The position numbers were made by a program, and so were the translations under genes. The notes beneath the pieces are model-generated. The model made no database searches. It was not told the DNA's origin and saw nothing but the letters and a program-made list of their open reading frames with translations. Below, piece by piece: positions 8,773 through 16,434 of a DNA stretch of 20,517 nt (position 1 is the first letter of the stretch; each line of letters starts with the position of its first letter). The stretch comes from S012-113 sp965368405 (GTDB lineage: Bacteria; Bacteroidota; Bacteroidia; Cytophagales; Cyclobacteriaceae): contig CBDUMS010000069.1 of assembly GCA_965368405.1 (NCBI GenBank), positions 1-20,517 of the forward strand, given 5' to 3'.

Positions 8773-11700
8773 TTACAGAAATTCTGGTAATTGGAGATAG
8801 AACGTAGTACCTACACCCAGGTTTGTTTCGAACCAGATGGTGCCGCCAGCATGTTCTATCCCATGTTTCGCCACTGCCAAACCAATACCCGATCCCTTCT
8901 CTTTGGTACTAAAACGAGGGATAAATACACGCTCAATCACTTCTGGGTCTATACCAGTGCCATTATCTTCGATACTAATACGGATATGACCGTTTTCTTT
9001 TAATTGCGTTGTTGATATTGCTATATCCACTTGTTTCTGACCCTCCTTTTTCGATTGTCCGGCATTAATGATCACATTAGAAATTATTCTACTCATCAAT
9101 TTCTTGTCTGCTGAAATATATACCTCCGGAGCATGTAATTGTAACTCCAAATTAATATGATCTTCATGATCGAAGAACTCCTTCAGGTCAACAAGTACTT
9201 CTGCTATATTCACTTTCTCATTGACCGGCATAGGCATTTTAGCAAATTCACTAAATGAAGTAACTATATCGTTCAACATCTGTAACTGATTTAACAGGTT
9301 TTTAACTGTTTTCTCAATCTGATTATTCTCTCCAGAGTTTGTCTTACTCACTTCTCTCTCCAGTTTCTGGAGCGTGAGCTTCATTGGCGTTAGTGGGTTC
9401 TTGATCTCATGTGCTACTTGCTGAGCAACCTCGCGCCAGGCACTTTCTTTTTGCGATCGAGCTAATGCCTCTCTACTCGATTCCAACTTGAGCAACATAT
9501 TATTGTACTCACTGATAAGTTTGCCAATTTCATCCTCCGAATTCCATTCAATCGGCTGATTACTCCCTGAAAATGATGTTGCTCCCAGTCTTTCCCGTAT
9601 TAGTAATAATGGTGCAGTAAGCCATTTAGAGGTTTGGAAGGTGGCAAAAAGTGCGACTAAGAAGATGAGAATAAATACATTCAATATCGTTGTAAAAGCC
9701 TCAATCTGGTTTGACTCAATAGTTCGCTGAGCTCTGAAGAATGGAATGGCAAGAACTCCTAAAAGCCGATTGGTCTCACGCGAACGGATTGTTGTGTAGG
9801 TAGCATAGTAATCTAATGTGCCGATAGACTCATCCAGGACTATATTATTCTCAGTACCTTCAATCAGATGCTCGAAAGCGAGATGGTTTAAGTACCCCGA
9901 TTGAAGGCCCGAACTGTAAATATTAGGTTCTGTTGTGGTAATCATTTGACCGGTAACACCAAAAATCGTTGCATCAAAATTGCCGTAGTTCGCAAGCTCA
10001 ACAAGTTTGTCGGTCAGTAAATCTTTGGCATTCACATCAACAAGAAATGCATCTGTCTCCTGTTCAATTTGCCTTGTTAAACGATGAGAATCAATGATTT
10101 TACCTTCCAATAACTCTTCTCGAAATGAAGAGGTAATAAAACTCATGGTTGTTATTGTAACCACCGCTAAGGGTAAAAAGAAAGCCAGGTTCAGAAAGAG
10201 TTGGATTTTTGCTGTATAAGAGATCTCCCTGCCTTTAGCAATGTTCCTTAGTAAAACCCAACCCAATAGAAAAATTATTGGGATTAACATCGATGCAATA
10301 AAAAATGCAGTATTCGATACTAATTGCGATCTAAAATCATCGACCTTGCTTACTACAATAATATCTCCTCCCGGATCTGAGAGCTTATAATGCCGATAAC
10401 CATCCTGTGTCCAGAGATTTCGACTCATCATTAGATTTAAATCCAGCGAAGTATAATCCATCTCACCCGAGCTATGAATCAAGTAATTCTTTTCAAAAAT
10501 TGCATAAGAAAACTCAGTGTTCTGATAATCTCTAAATCGGTTATCAACCAAAAGTTCAGGATAAACATTTTCAGGGACGATTCGTTTCTGTCGAAAATCA
10601 AGGATGATATAACCAATTATATTCTCATACCTCTTTATAGGCACGAATGCCATATAGTGCTTGGATAGGCTTCTTATATCTTGAGTAAGGACAAACAGCT
10701 CATCGAATTCGGTTTTATTCTCTTCAAGAGCATAGCGCGATCTTATCGCATGGTAGTCGAGCGTTGTTCCGAAGTCCGGCAAGCCTTCTCCTGAGTGGCC
10801 ATAAAGATAGATTGCAGTGGTGTACTTATCTAAATACCTATTTAAATAAGCTTTCGATATTTTATTGATGATATACTCTTTCGACAAAAACGGATTACTC
10901 AATCGAGCAGAAATAGACGGATCGTTCTGTACAGATGTAATCACCTCCTCGATCATGAATTCTGCCATATAATCGTTCTTAGAGGCAAGGCTCTGGGCAT
11001 AACGCACCATTTGGTTGGTATCTCTGGTCTTCTCGAATTCTGCTATACACCAACCTCCAATTAATGACTCTACACCAATCCACAGCACAACATAGAGTGT
11101 AAGAGCGACACTTTCTTGTTGTAGTGACCGATGGATACCTGTTGCAAATAGGATTACACAAACAAGCACCGTGATAATAACCAGATTTGCAGACGGCAGG
11201 TTTACGAGCAGGCTGAAACCCGTGAAAAAGAGTGTTCCTAAACCAACTGCAATTATTCTTGCTCTAAGAGTGGTGGCTACCCCCTCAAGAAATTTAAAAA
11301 AAACATGAAAGTAGAGGGCTGAACTTATTCCGATAAGGATAAATATGAGGAGAGAAAGTACCCTAAAGCTATCAAAATTGAAAGTCTCAGTAATATCTAA
11401 ACTAATCTGTGAGTTAAAATAAATCGTTCGCAGTTGCAAGTACTGATAATTGATTATCAGATGGAGTAGAAAAACCACGAAACTGCTTACCAGGAGCTTG
11501 TTAAACCTTATGGTGATTTTTGGTAAGGCTTCATTTCGGTAGTACTTAAAAGTGGTCACACTGATAAGAAAAATCGCTGAGGTATTTAAGAGCATATCAG
11601 CAAATGATTGTTCGAACCAGGAAACTGCAAAAAATCTAGCATCAAAAATATCTACAGCAATAAGATTCTGTGGAAAGTTGAAAACACTCAGTGCCAACTT

Positions 11701-12447
11701 AAGAAGTACCCATACCGTAATTATCATGTACAAGAAATGAGATCCCGTACTTACTCCTTGTTTAAATTTAAGCCAGGTGAAGAGCGCCAGGAGTAGTGAA
11801 ATTATAGCGATAGTGTAGGCTATGAAGAGAACAACTTTATATGGCGCATTGGTAAGTTCAAAACCATCCTTAAAGACGATCCAAAAGAGTACACTTTCTT
11901 TAATAATAATCGCATTAGCGCCTAAGTCCTCTTCTAATAAAATCGACGCATTTTGATTGATGAAGACATCTTGATTAAGATTACTTCCTAAATATTGATT
12001 CTGGACATTATAATCTACTTTTAATGGGATGAGGCTAACAACCTCAAATTCTCCATAAGGGGAATCTGAAAACCATTTCCTTGCTAAGTACGAACTATTA
12101 TTATTCTCAATTATTCGAAGCGACTCCTCTCCTGCAATAACCTCATAATCCGGCACAAATTGGTAATCCGACCAAATTTTCAATTCGCCATTCCTGAAAA
12201 CAAAATAGGGATATTTCAGCTCAAGATTATAATCCTTAAATTCAAGAAATTCCGTAGTGGATACACTGTCCAGAACAGGGATCATTTCGTATTCGAGTTC
12301 TTCTACCTCCTTTTCAAGATTAGATTGAACTAGCTCTGCATAATACGTGTGAGAGGTATAATATTCAGTGTTAAATAACTGCCAGGACCAAGCGCCTAGC
12401 AGGAGTACCAGACCTAAAATTAAATAGACAAACGGATTTTTGAACAT
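8773..12447 (-). CDS. Membrane sensor histidine kinase with multiple extracytoplasmic segments
   Basis: A 1224-residue hybrid-length but receiver-less kinase. Approximate layout: TM at 5-24; extracytoplasmic segment 26-200; a cluster of about eight TM helices between 203 and 466; second extracytoplasmic segment 467-708; TM at 712-733 and 747-770; third segment 771-915; TM at 916-937; HAMP-like linker 938-990; HisKA with H1013 in VAHEIKNPLTPMKL; HATPase with N-box around N1124-N1128, G1 DNGTGI at 1161-1166, and FSTKEKGSGIGLA at 1179-1191. The HEIKNPLTP form of the H-box is shared with NtrY-like kinases. All catalytic residues appear intact. The gene precedes the outer-membrane protein gene with no spacer. 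No response regulator is in the window, so the partner is unknown. The domain boundaries are read by eye from hydrophobicity. Confidence 0.9.
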   Translation of the reverse strand: MFKNPFVYLILGLVLLLGAWSWQLFNTEYYTSHTYYAELVQSNLEKEVEELEYEMIPVLDSVSTTEFLEFKDYNLELKYPYFVFRNGELKIWSDYQFVPDYEVIAGEESLRIIENNNSSYLARKWFSDSPYGEFEVVSLIPLKVDYNVQNQYLGSNLNQDVFINQNASILLEEDLGANAIIIKESVLFWIVFKDGFELTNAPYKVVLFIAYTIAIISLLLALFTWLKFKQGVSTGSHFLYMIITVWVLLKLALSVFNFPQNLIAVDIFDARFFAVSWFEQSFADMLLNTSAIFLISVTTFKYYRNEALPKITIRFNKLLVSSFVVFLLHLIINYQYLQLRTIYFNSQISLDITETFNFDSFRVLSLLIFILIGISSALYFHVFFKFLEGVATTLRARIIAVGLGTLFFTGFSLLVNLPSANLVIITVLVCVILFATGIHRSLQQESVALTLYVVLWIGVESLIGGWCIAEFEKTRDTNQMVRYAQSLASKNDYMAEFMIEEVITSVQNDPSISARLSNPFLSKEYIINKISKAYLNRYLDKYTTAIYLYGHSGEGLPDFGTTLDYHAIRSRYALEENKTEFDELFVLTQDIRSLSKHYMAFVPIKRYENIIGYIILDFRQKRIVPENVYPELLVDNRFRDYQNTEFSYAIFEKNYLIHSSGEMDYTSLDLNLMMSRNLWTQDGYRHYKLSDPGGDIIVVSKVDDFRSQLVSNTAFFIASMLIPIIFLLGWVLLRNIAKGREISYTAKIQLFLNLAFFLPLAVVTITTMSFITSSFREELLEGKIIDSHRLTRQIEQETDAFLVDVNAKDLLTDKLVELANYGNFDATIFGVTGQMITTTEPNIYSSGLQSGYLNHLAFEHLIEGTENNIVLDESIGTLDYYATYTTIRSRETNRLLGVLAIPFFRAQRTIESNQIEAFTTILNVFILIFLVALFATFQTSKWLTAPLLLIRERLGATSFSGSNQPIEWNSEDEIGKLISEYNNMLLKLESSREALARSQKESAWREVAQQVAHEIKNPLTPMKLTLQKLEREVSKTNSGENNQIEKTVKNLLNQLQMLNDIVTSFSEFAKMPMPVNEKVNIAEVLVDLKEFFDHEDHINLELQLHAPEVYISADKKLMSRIISNVIINAGQSKKEGQKQVDIAISTTQLKENGHIRISIEDNGTGIDPEVIERVFIPRFSTKEKGSGIGLAVAKHGIEHAGGTIWFETNLGVGTTFYLQLPEFL

Positions 12448-12493
12448 AAGCCTTGTCTTGCGCCAATTAAAATTAACACTCCATTGCTAGTAA

Positions 12494-12501
12494 CAAAAAT
12501 A
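12494..12501 (-). promoter_or_regulatory. Putative -7 promoter box for the kinase/outer-membrane-protein pair
   Basis: On the minus strand this reads TATTTTTG, an exact match to TAnnTTTG. It lies 46 bases before the histidine kinase ATG in the 65-base gap after the CAMC protein gene. No TTG (-33) element is found at the expected distance, and the site could be chance in AT-rich DNA. If used, the kinase and outer-membrane protein would be transcribed apart from the oxidase cluster. Confidence 0.4.
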
Positions 12502-12512
12502 AAACCAGTATT

Positions 12513-12758
12513 TCAGAGCTGATTTTTGACTTTCCTACTACGTCGGAACCAGAATATACCAACACCTGCTATAATTATATAGGGTGCCGCAAAAAGATAG
12601 AGAATACCAATATTAAGAGTAGCTGCAAGTTCGGTTTCTGAGCCATTACTTACATTAGTCTCTAAAGTAGCCCTGCACATGGCACACTGTGCGATAGATT
12701 GCACAGATATTAGTGACATAAAAAACAATCCAAGGATAAATACTCCTAACTTCTTCAT
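12513..12758 (-). CDS. Small membrane protein with periplasmic CxxC (CAMC) motif
   Basis: An 81-residue protein: signal peptide (about 1-23, ending SIA), then QCAMCRA with C25 and C28 close to the mature N-terminus, a short polar segment, one TM helix (about 50-70) and a basic cytosolic tail (RRSRKVK). It is therefore probably an inner-membrane protein showing a CxxC pair to the periplasm. The position before C25 is glutamine, so it does not fit a lipobox. It follows the DUF420 gene by 14 bases at the tail of the oxidase cluster. I recall similar small proteins near Bacteroidota oxidase genes but know of no proven function. A thiol-redox or copper-handling role in oxidase assembly is a guess from the motif and context. 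Confidence 0.8.
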   Translation of the reverse strand: MKKLGVFILGLFFMSLISVQSIAQCAMCRATLETNVSNGSETELAATLNIGILYLFAAPYIIIAGVGIFWFRRSRKVKNQL

Positions 12759-12772
12759 CGATGTAAAACTAA

Positions 12773-13330
12773 TTAATAGTAAGGACTAATTAGAATATAT
12801 ACCAGCACCCCCGTAATTGCAATGTACATCCAAACCGGATATGTAAAACGGACGGTTTTTCTATGTGCAGTACGTTTTCCTGAAATACCAAAATAAGCTG
12901 CCATAAGCACCAAAGGTAGCCCTGCAACAGCGAATAAAATATGAGAAAGTAACACAACAAGGTAGAAGGTGCGCATCCCCCCTATTGTCTGCATTTCAGT
13001 ATCAGACAGGATGCCATTGCCATCTAAGTCACCAAAAACTGTGGATGGAACACTCGCATGATAAGTAATATAGGAGATTAGGAAAACCATCCCTAAGAAC
13101 ATTGCAGAGAGCATAAGGTTGCGATGCAGAAGCTCTTTACCTTTCTTAATCGCAACTAGAGCGCTAATTAACAAAACGATAGTTATAGAATTAATCGTTG
13201 CATTAAGGGTAGGTAAATTATGTACCCACGAACCAACCTCAGCCTCGGTCTTCGTAAAAAAGAATAAGGCTGCAACAACAACAGGTACGATTATACTTAC
13301 CGCAATTAGTAGAATCTTACTAATCTTCAT
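12773..13330 (-). CDS. DUF420 family membrane protein, CtaM-like oxidase assembly factor
   Basis: A 185-residue inner-membrane protein of the DUF420 family, whose Firmicutes members (CtaM/YozB) are needed for active heme-copper oxidase. Family features are present: HNLPTLNATINS at 37-48, LLHRNLMLSA with H69, ISYITYHAS with H91, VVLLSHI with H130, and HRKTVRFTYPVWMY with H156. About five TM helices are visible. Between the third and fourth lies an outside loop with DLDGNGILSDTE at 101-112, a textbook 12-residue EF-hand-type loop. The start ATG at 13330 lies inside the 3' end of the SCO-like gene (11-base overlap), which suggests translational coupling. A role in oxidase assembly is inferred from family and context. 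Confidence 0.85.
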   Translation of the reverse strand: MKISKILLIAVSIIVPVVVAALFFFTKTEAEVGSWVHNLPTLNATINSITIVLLISALVAIKKGKELLHRNLMLSAMFLGMVFLISYITYHASVPSTVFGDLDGNGILSDTEMQTIGGMRTFYLVVLLSHILFAVAGLPLVLMAAYFGISGKRTAHRKTVRFTYPVWMYIAITGVLVYILISPYY

Positions 13331-13868
13331 TTTCGTAATTTAATAGTATATCTAATTCTATGTCTAATCGTTCAATTTCTTCCAGGTCATCAACATTGAA
13401 GTATCCTCGTATGAAGCCAGCTTTATCGATGAGTACGAATTTATTAGCGATTGCGTCATCTATAAAACGATCTTCTCCAAAAACTAGTTCACAATTAATC
13501 GCCTGAAGATAAGTGGCTGTATCCAATGAAATTGTTGCTGTTGAAGTTGGTGACAATCTTGTTGTAAGAACATACCGATTCACTTCGGGATACTTTTCCA
13601 AGACGTTTATCAGATCAGAATCAAATTGGTTGTCATCTTCCGTTATACCCTCTATTAGAGCTGGTAGTGATATATTATTGCCCGAAATAAACTCCTGACT
13701 TAGGCGATGAGACATAAGCCCTGAATTACACTCCTGCAAAGGATGTCCGTTGCTGTAATATACGGGCACCTCGAACTTATTCGAGCCAAACTGCTTAAGA
13801 AAAAGGAAAACCAGCACCGGTGCCAGAAGCACGAGCGATACAATTAATATTTTTTTAAACAAGCGCAT
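13320..13868 (-). CDS. SCO1/SenC-like protein lacking the copper-binding residues
   Basis: A 182-residue membrane-anchored protein (TM at about 6-24) recognised as SCO-like by its N-terminal FEVPVYYSNG and its C-terminal KFVLIDKAGFIRGYFNVDD followed by the helix EIERLDIELDILL, which match the ends of Bacteroidota SCO proteins. True SCO proteins deliver copper to the CuA centre of oxidase subunit II through a CxxxC pair and a histidine. Here the CxxxC region is replaced by LIEGITEDDNQFDSDLINVL at about 71-90, with no cysteine, and the histidine before LID is absent (DAIANKFVLID). The only cysteines are C47 and C126. It overlaps the DUF420 gene by 11 bases and begins right after the T-run of a terminator. 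It may be a non-copper chaperone or scaffold; that is conjecture. The frame is intact over its full length. Confidence 0.72.
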   Translation of the reverse strand: MRLFKKILIVSLVLLAPVLVFLFLKQFGSNKFEVPVYYSNGHPLQECNSGLMSHRLSQEFISGNNISLPALIEGITEDDNQFDSDLINVLEKYPEVNRYVLTTRLSPTSTATISLDTATYLQAINCELVFGEDRFIDDAIANKFVLIDKAGFIRGYFNVDDLEEIERLDIELDILLNYENED

Positions 13869-13870
13869 AA

Positions 13871-13897
13871 TAAAAAAGGCCGGAAATCATCCGGCCT
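13871..13897 (-). terminator. Intrinsic terminator after subunit IV gene
   Basis: Read leftward, a perfect 7-bp stem AGGCCGG/CCGGCCT (arms 13891-13897 and 13877-13883) with a 7-base loop is followed by a run of six T. It lies about 21 bases past the subunit IV stop codon, and its T-run ends only about three bases before the ATG of the SCO-like gene. This is a standard rho-independent terminator in form. It should reduce expression of the three downstream genes relative to the oxidase subunits unless there is readthrough. Confidence 0.85.
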
Positions 13898-13905
13898 CAA
13901 AATTA
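13898..13905 (-). promoter_or_regulatory. Possible -7 box overlapping the terminator region
   Basis: The minus strand reads TAATTTTG, an exact TAnnTTTG match directly upstream of the terminator hairpin. If active it would start transcription within the hairpin and give the SCO-like gene its own promoter while removing part of the stem from that transcript. There is no TTG at the usual -33 distance, so this is a weak call. Confidence 0.25.
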
Positions 13906-13917
13906 GTTTATAATCTT

Positions 13918-14244
13918 TTAGAAAAATCTTTCATAATGAATATAAGAGCCTTCAACCAGGAGAGCGATCAATAACCATACTACAAGTAGCATTGGAAATA
14001 CTATGGACCATTTTAAGCCTTTAACTTCATGGCCCAGGTGCATAAACTCAGATACAATATAAAATGCTTTAACGATAGTCATAACAACAAAAATCATTGT
14101 CTTTAAACCTCCAGCCGGCAGGGTAAACGCAATGATAAATTCTAACACCGTTACAACAAATAGATAGAGGGCTACCTTAAATATATGGCGAACCTTTGCT
14201 TTGTCTACGGGCTGTACAGCTACTTTATTATCTTCAGTACTCAT
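13918..14244 (-). CDS. Cytochrome c oxidase subunit IV (bacterial COX4 type)
   Basis: A 108-residue protein with three TM helices (about 24-44, 49-69 and 78-98) after a charged N-terminal tail. This matches the small bacterial subunit IV found in aa3/caa3 and bo3 oxidases. The segment VKAFYIVSEFMHLGHEVKGLKW between helices 2 and 3 is typical of the family. It is the last gene before the terminator at 13871-13897 and follows the subunit III gene by 18 bases. The subunit has no cofactors; its role is structural or in assembly. Confidence 0.88.
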   Translation of the reverse strand: MSTEDNKVAVQPVDKAKVRHIFKVALYLFVVTVLEFIIAFTLPAGGLKTMIFVVMTIVKAFYIVSEFMHLGHEVKGLKWSIVFPMLLVVWLLIALLVEGSYIHYERFF

Positions 14245-14262
14245 AATTTCTTAGTTAATTAA

Positions 14263-14925
14263 TTAAACAAGGTAAAAGAAGGTAAATACAAATACCCATA
14301 CTAAATCTACAAAGTGCCAGTATAAGCCAACTTTTTCTACCATTTCGTAATGACCACGACGATCATATACCCCCCTTACCGTATTATAATAGATTATATA
14401 GTTCAGTACAACACCACTAAATACGTGGGTACCGTGGAACCCAGTAATAAAGAAGAAAAATCCTGCAAAATCTGGTGGACCATACTCATTCCAAGCAAGA
14501 TTTGCACCGCCTAATCCTGTTCCATGGATAAAGTGTGACCATTCCCATGCCTGACAACCTAAGAACGTGATACCTCCAATAATTGTCCAGAACATCCACT
14601 TTTCTACCCCTTTGCGATCCATACGTGCACCGGCTTCAACGGCTAAAACCATGGTCACACTACTTAAAATTAAGATGAATGTCATAATACCCACGAATAC
14701 TAAGGGGGCATTACCATGCCAAAAAGGTATTGCGGCAAATACTTCTTCAGCAATTGGCCACGATTCGGAACTGAATCGTACAGTACCGTAGCTCACTAGT
14801 AATGCTGAAAAGGTAAAAGCATCAGAGAGTAAAAATATCCACATCATGAGCTTACCGTAGCTCACTTTAAACGGCGATTGGCCGCCATTCCATAAATCAG
14901 TTGTTGGTGCAGTTGTAGTAGCCAT
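14263..14925 (-). CDS. Cytochrome c oxidase subunit III
   Basis: A 220-residue integral membrane protein of the COX3 family with about five to six TM helices. Conserved features are present: E97 in VLAVEAG (third-helix glutamate), E128 in QAWEWSHFI, the FFITGFHGTHVFSG segment at 157-170 with H164 and H167, and YWHFVDLVWVFVF at 202-214. This is the canonical copy of the two tandem subunit III genes. It starts with ATG at 14925, ten bases after the second copy, and leads to subunit IV. Subunit III carries no metal; it stabilises the oxidase and helps proton uptake through subunit I. Confidence 0.93.
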   Translation of the reverse strand: MATTTAPTTDLWNGGQSPFKVSYGKLMMWIFLLSDAFTFSALLVSYGTVRFSSESWPIAEEVFAAIPFWHGNAPLVFVGIMTFILILSSVTMVLAVEAGARMDRKGVEKWMFWTIIGGITFLGCQAWEWSHFIHGTGLGGANLAWNEYGPPDFAGFFFFITGFHGTHVFSGVVLNYIIYYNTVRGVYDRRGHYEMVEKVGLYWHFVDLVWVFVFTFFYLV

Positions 14926-14935
14926 TAAACGACAA

Positions 14936-15517
14936 TTAGTGGTTTAATAATAAGAATAGATATAAATATAACCAAAGACCATCCAGAAAATGCCAATACG
15001 AGACGCTAAGTCCAATATGCAACAAGTTTTTAGAATGAACTTTATATTGAAAAGTGCGGACCAACATAATCAGTAAATAAATCATACCACTGATTAAGTG
15101 GAAGCCATGCACTCCCATAATAACGTATAAAAAGGTGCCTGATGGGTTTCCAACAAAGAAAACATTACTATCAATTAATGCTCCCCAGGTATAAAACTGA
15201 GTTACAAGAAATGATACCCCAAGGATCACGGTAATAATCATATACGATTTTACCTGAGCAAGATTATCTTTCTTAGCCGACCAGTACGCTAATTGAGCCG
15301 TTCCACTGCTCAATAATAAGATAATGGTTGAGATCCAGAGCAGATTTGGCAGATCGTAAACCAACCAATTGCCCTCGGCCTGTCGGACGATATAAGCACT
15401 CGTAAGTGAAGCGAAGACCATAATAATTGAAACCATAAACATCCAAAGCAGAAAACGCTTCGGGTTCATAGACAAGGTCTTTTTAGGAATTTCCGTAATT
15501 TGAATATCTTTTATCAT
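14936..15517 (-). CDS. Second, diverged cytochrome c oxidase subunit III
   Basis: A 193-residue COX3-family protein with about five TM helices. It shares the late-helix pattern VIMGVHGFHLISGM (132-145) and SYWHFLDGLWLYLY (173-186) with its neighbour, but is shorter and diverged. Aligning SSGTAQLAYWSAKK with SSVTMVLAVEAGAR places tryptophan where the canonical copy has E97, and TQFYTW against CQAWEW places threonine at E128. It lies between ctaB (five bases upstream) and the canonical copy. Tandem subunit III genes are usual in Bacteroidota oxidase operons. It is probably a structural subunit of the same oxidase. Confidence 0.87.
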   Translation of the reverse strand: MIKDIQITEIPKKTLSMNPKRFLLWMFMVSIIMVFASLTSAYIVRQAEGNWLVYDLPNLLWISTIILLLSSGTAQLAYWSAKKDNLAQVKSYMIITVILGVSFLVTQFYTWGALIDSNVFFVGNPSGTFLYVIMGVHGFHLISGMIYLLIMLVRTFQYKVHSKNLLHIGLSVSYWHFLDGLWLYLYLFLLLNH

Positions 15518-15521
15518 AACA

Positions 15522-16433
15522 TTATAACTTATCTAGTAGAAAAGAAATTTGTACGATAGGTAGGTATAGGAAAGAACCAAACATAATGGAAAGTGCCGCT
15601 TTTCTAGTATCGGCATTATTCGCAATACATTGCTTCATTAAATAAAATGTTTGAGCAAAAAACACAACGCCCACTGTTGTTACCACAAAGGCAGACGTAA
15701 TGCCAGTAATACCAAACTGAGATGGTAAAACCCCTAAGGGGATAAGAACCAGCGTATATATCATAATCTGAAAGGCAGTTTGCATATTCTTGCCACCACC
15801 GGAAGGTAGAAGCTTGAATCCTGCTTTCTTGTAATCTTCATCGGCAACCCAGGCGATAGCCCAGAAATGTGGGAATTGCCATACAAACTGCAACATGAAT
15901 ATTACTACGGCTTCAATAGATATACTCCCTGTTGCGGCAACCCAACCCAATAAGGGTGGTAGAGCGCCGGGCAAGGCACCTACAAATACAGCCACAGGTC
16001 CCACTCTTTTTAAGGGAGTGTACACAAAGCTGTAAAGCACTAACGATAATGCTGAGAGGACAACGGTTAACCAGTTGGTTGAGACAATAAGTAAGGTAAA
16101 CCCAATCAACCCAACAATTATTGCAAAATTACGAGCTTCTCGAACAGTTATGCGAGCCGTTGGTAGCGGTCTGTTTTCCGTTCTTTTCATCAATTTATCA
16201 AGATCTCGCTCGATAATTTGATTGATCGTGATTGACGCTCCCGATATCAAAAATCCTCCAACAAAAAGCATGGCAAAAGTTAGCCAACTAAAGTTTGCTG
16301 CTCCAAGCGTATATCCAAAACCCGATGAGAATGCCACTAAAAGTGATAAGCGCGTTTTCATCAATGCCAGATATACCGACACTATGCTACCAGAGGTAGC
16401 CCCTTCTCCTTGATATGTACCTGCTGTTGCCAA
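15522..16433 (-). CDS. ctaB: Protoheme IX farnesyltransferase (heme O synthase)
   Basis: A UbiA-superfamily membrane prenyltransferase that converts heme b to heme O by adding a farnesyl group, the first step to heme a for the adjacent oxidase. About nine TM helices. The first prenyl-diphosphate site is NQIIERDLDKLMKRTENRPL at 71-90, matching N(x7)DxxMxRTxxRP, with glutamate E75 where many homologues have aspartate; the second is ADEDYKKAGFKLLP at 197-210. QFVWQFPHFWAIAW at 182-195 is also typical. The frame begins at TTG (16433), one base after the coxA stop. Other possible starts are GTG at V18 and ATG at M25 (16361), the latter leaving only a few residues before the first TM helix. TTG is preferred because of the tight coupling to coxA, but the start is uncertain. 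Confidence 0.94.
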   Translation of the reverse strand: MATAGTYQGEGATSGSIVSVYLALMKTRLSLLVAFSSGFGYTLGAANFSWLTFAMLFVGGFLISGASITINQIIERDLDKLMKRTENRPLPTARITVREARNFAIIVGLIGFTLLIVSTNWLTVVLSALSLVLYSFVYTPLKRVGPVAVFVGALPGALPPLLGWVAATGSISIEAVVIFMLQFVWQFPHFWAIAWVADEDYKKAGFKLLPSGGGKNMQTAFQIMIYTLVLIPLGVLPSQFGITGITSAFVVTTVGVVFFAQTFYLMKQCIANNADTRKAALSIMFGSFLYLPIVQISFLLDKL

Positions 16434-16434
16434 T

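Noticed and set aside
8773..12447. Hybrid kinase with a receiver domain
   Set aside because: The protein ends directly after the ATPase domain (TTFYLQLPEFL); there is no room for a receiver.
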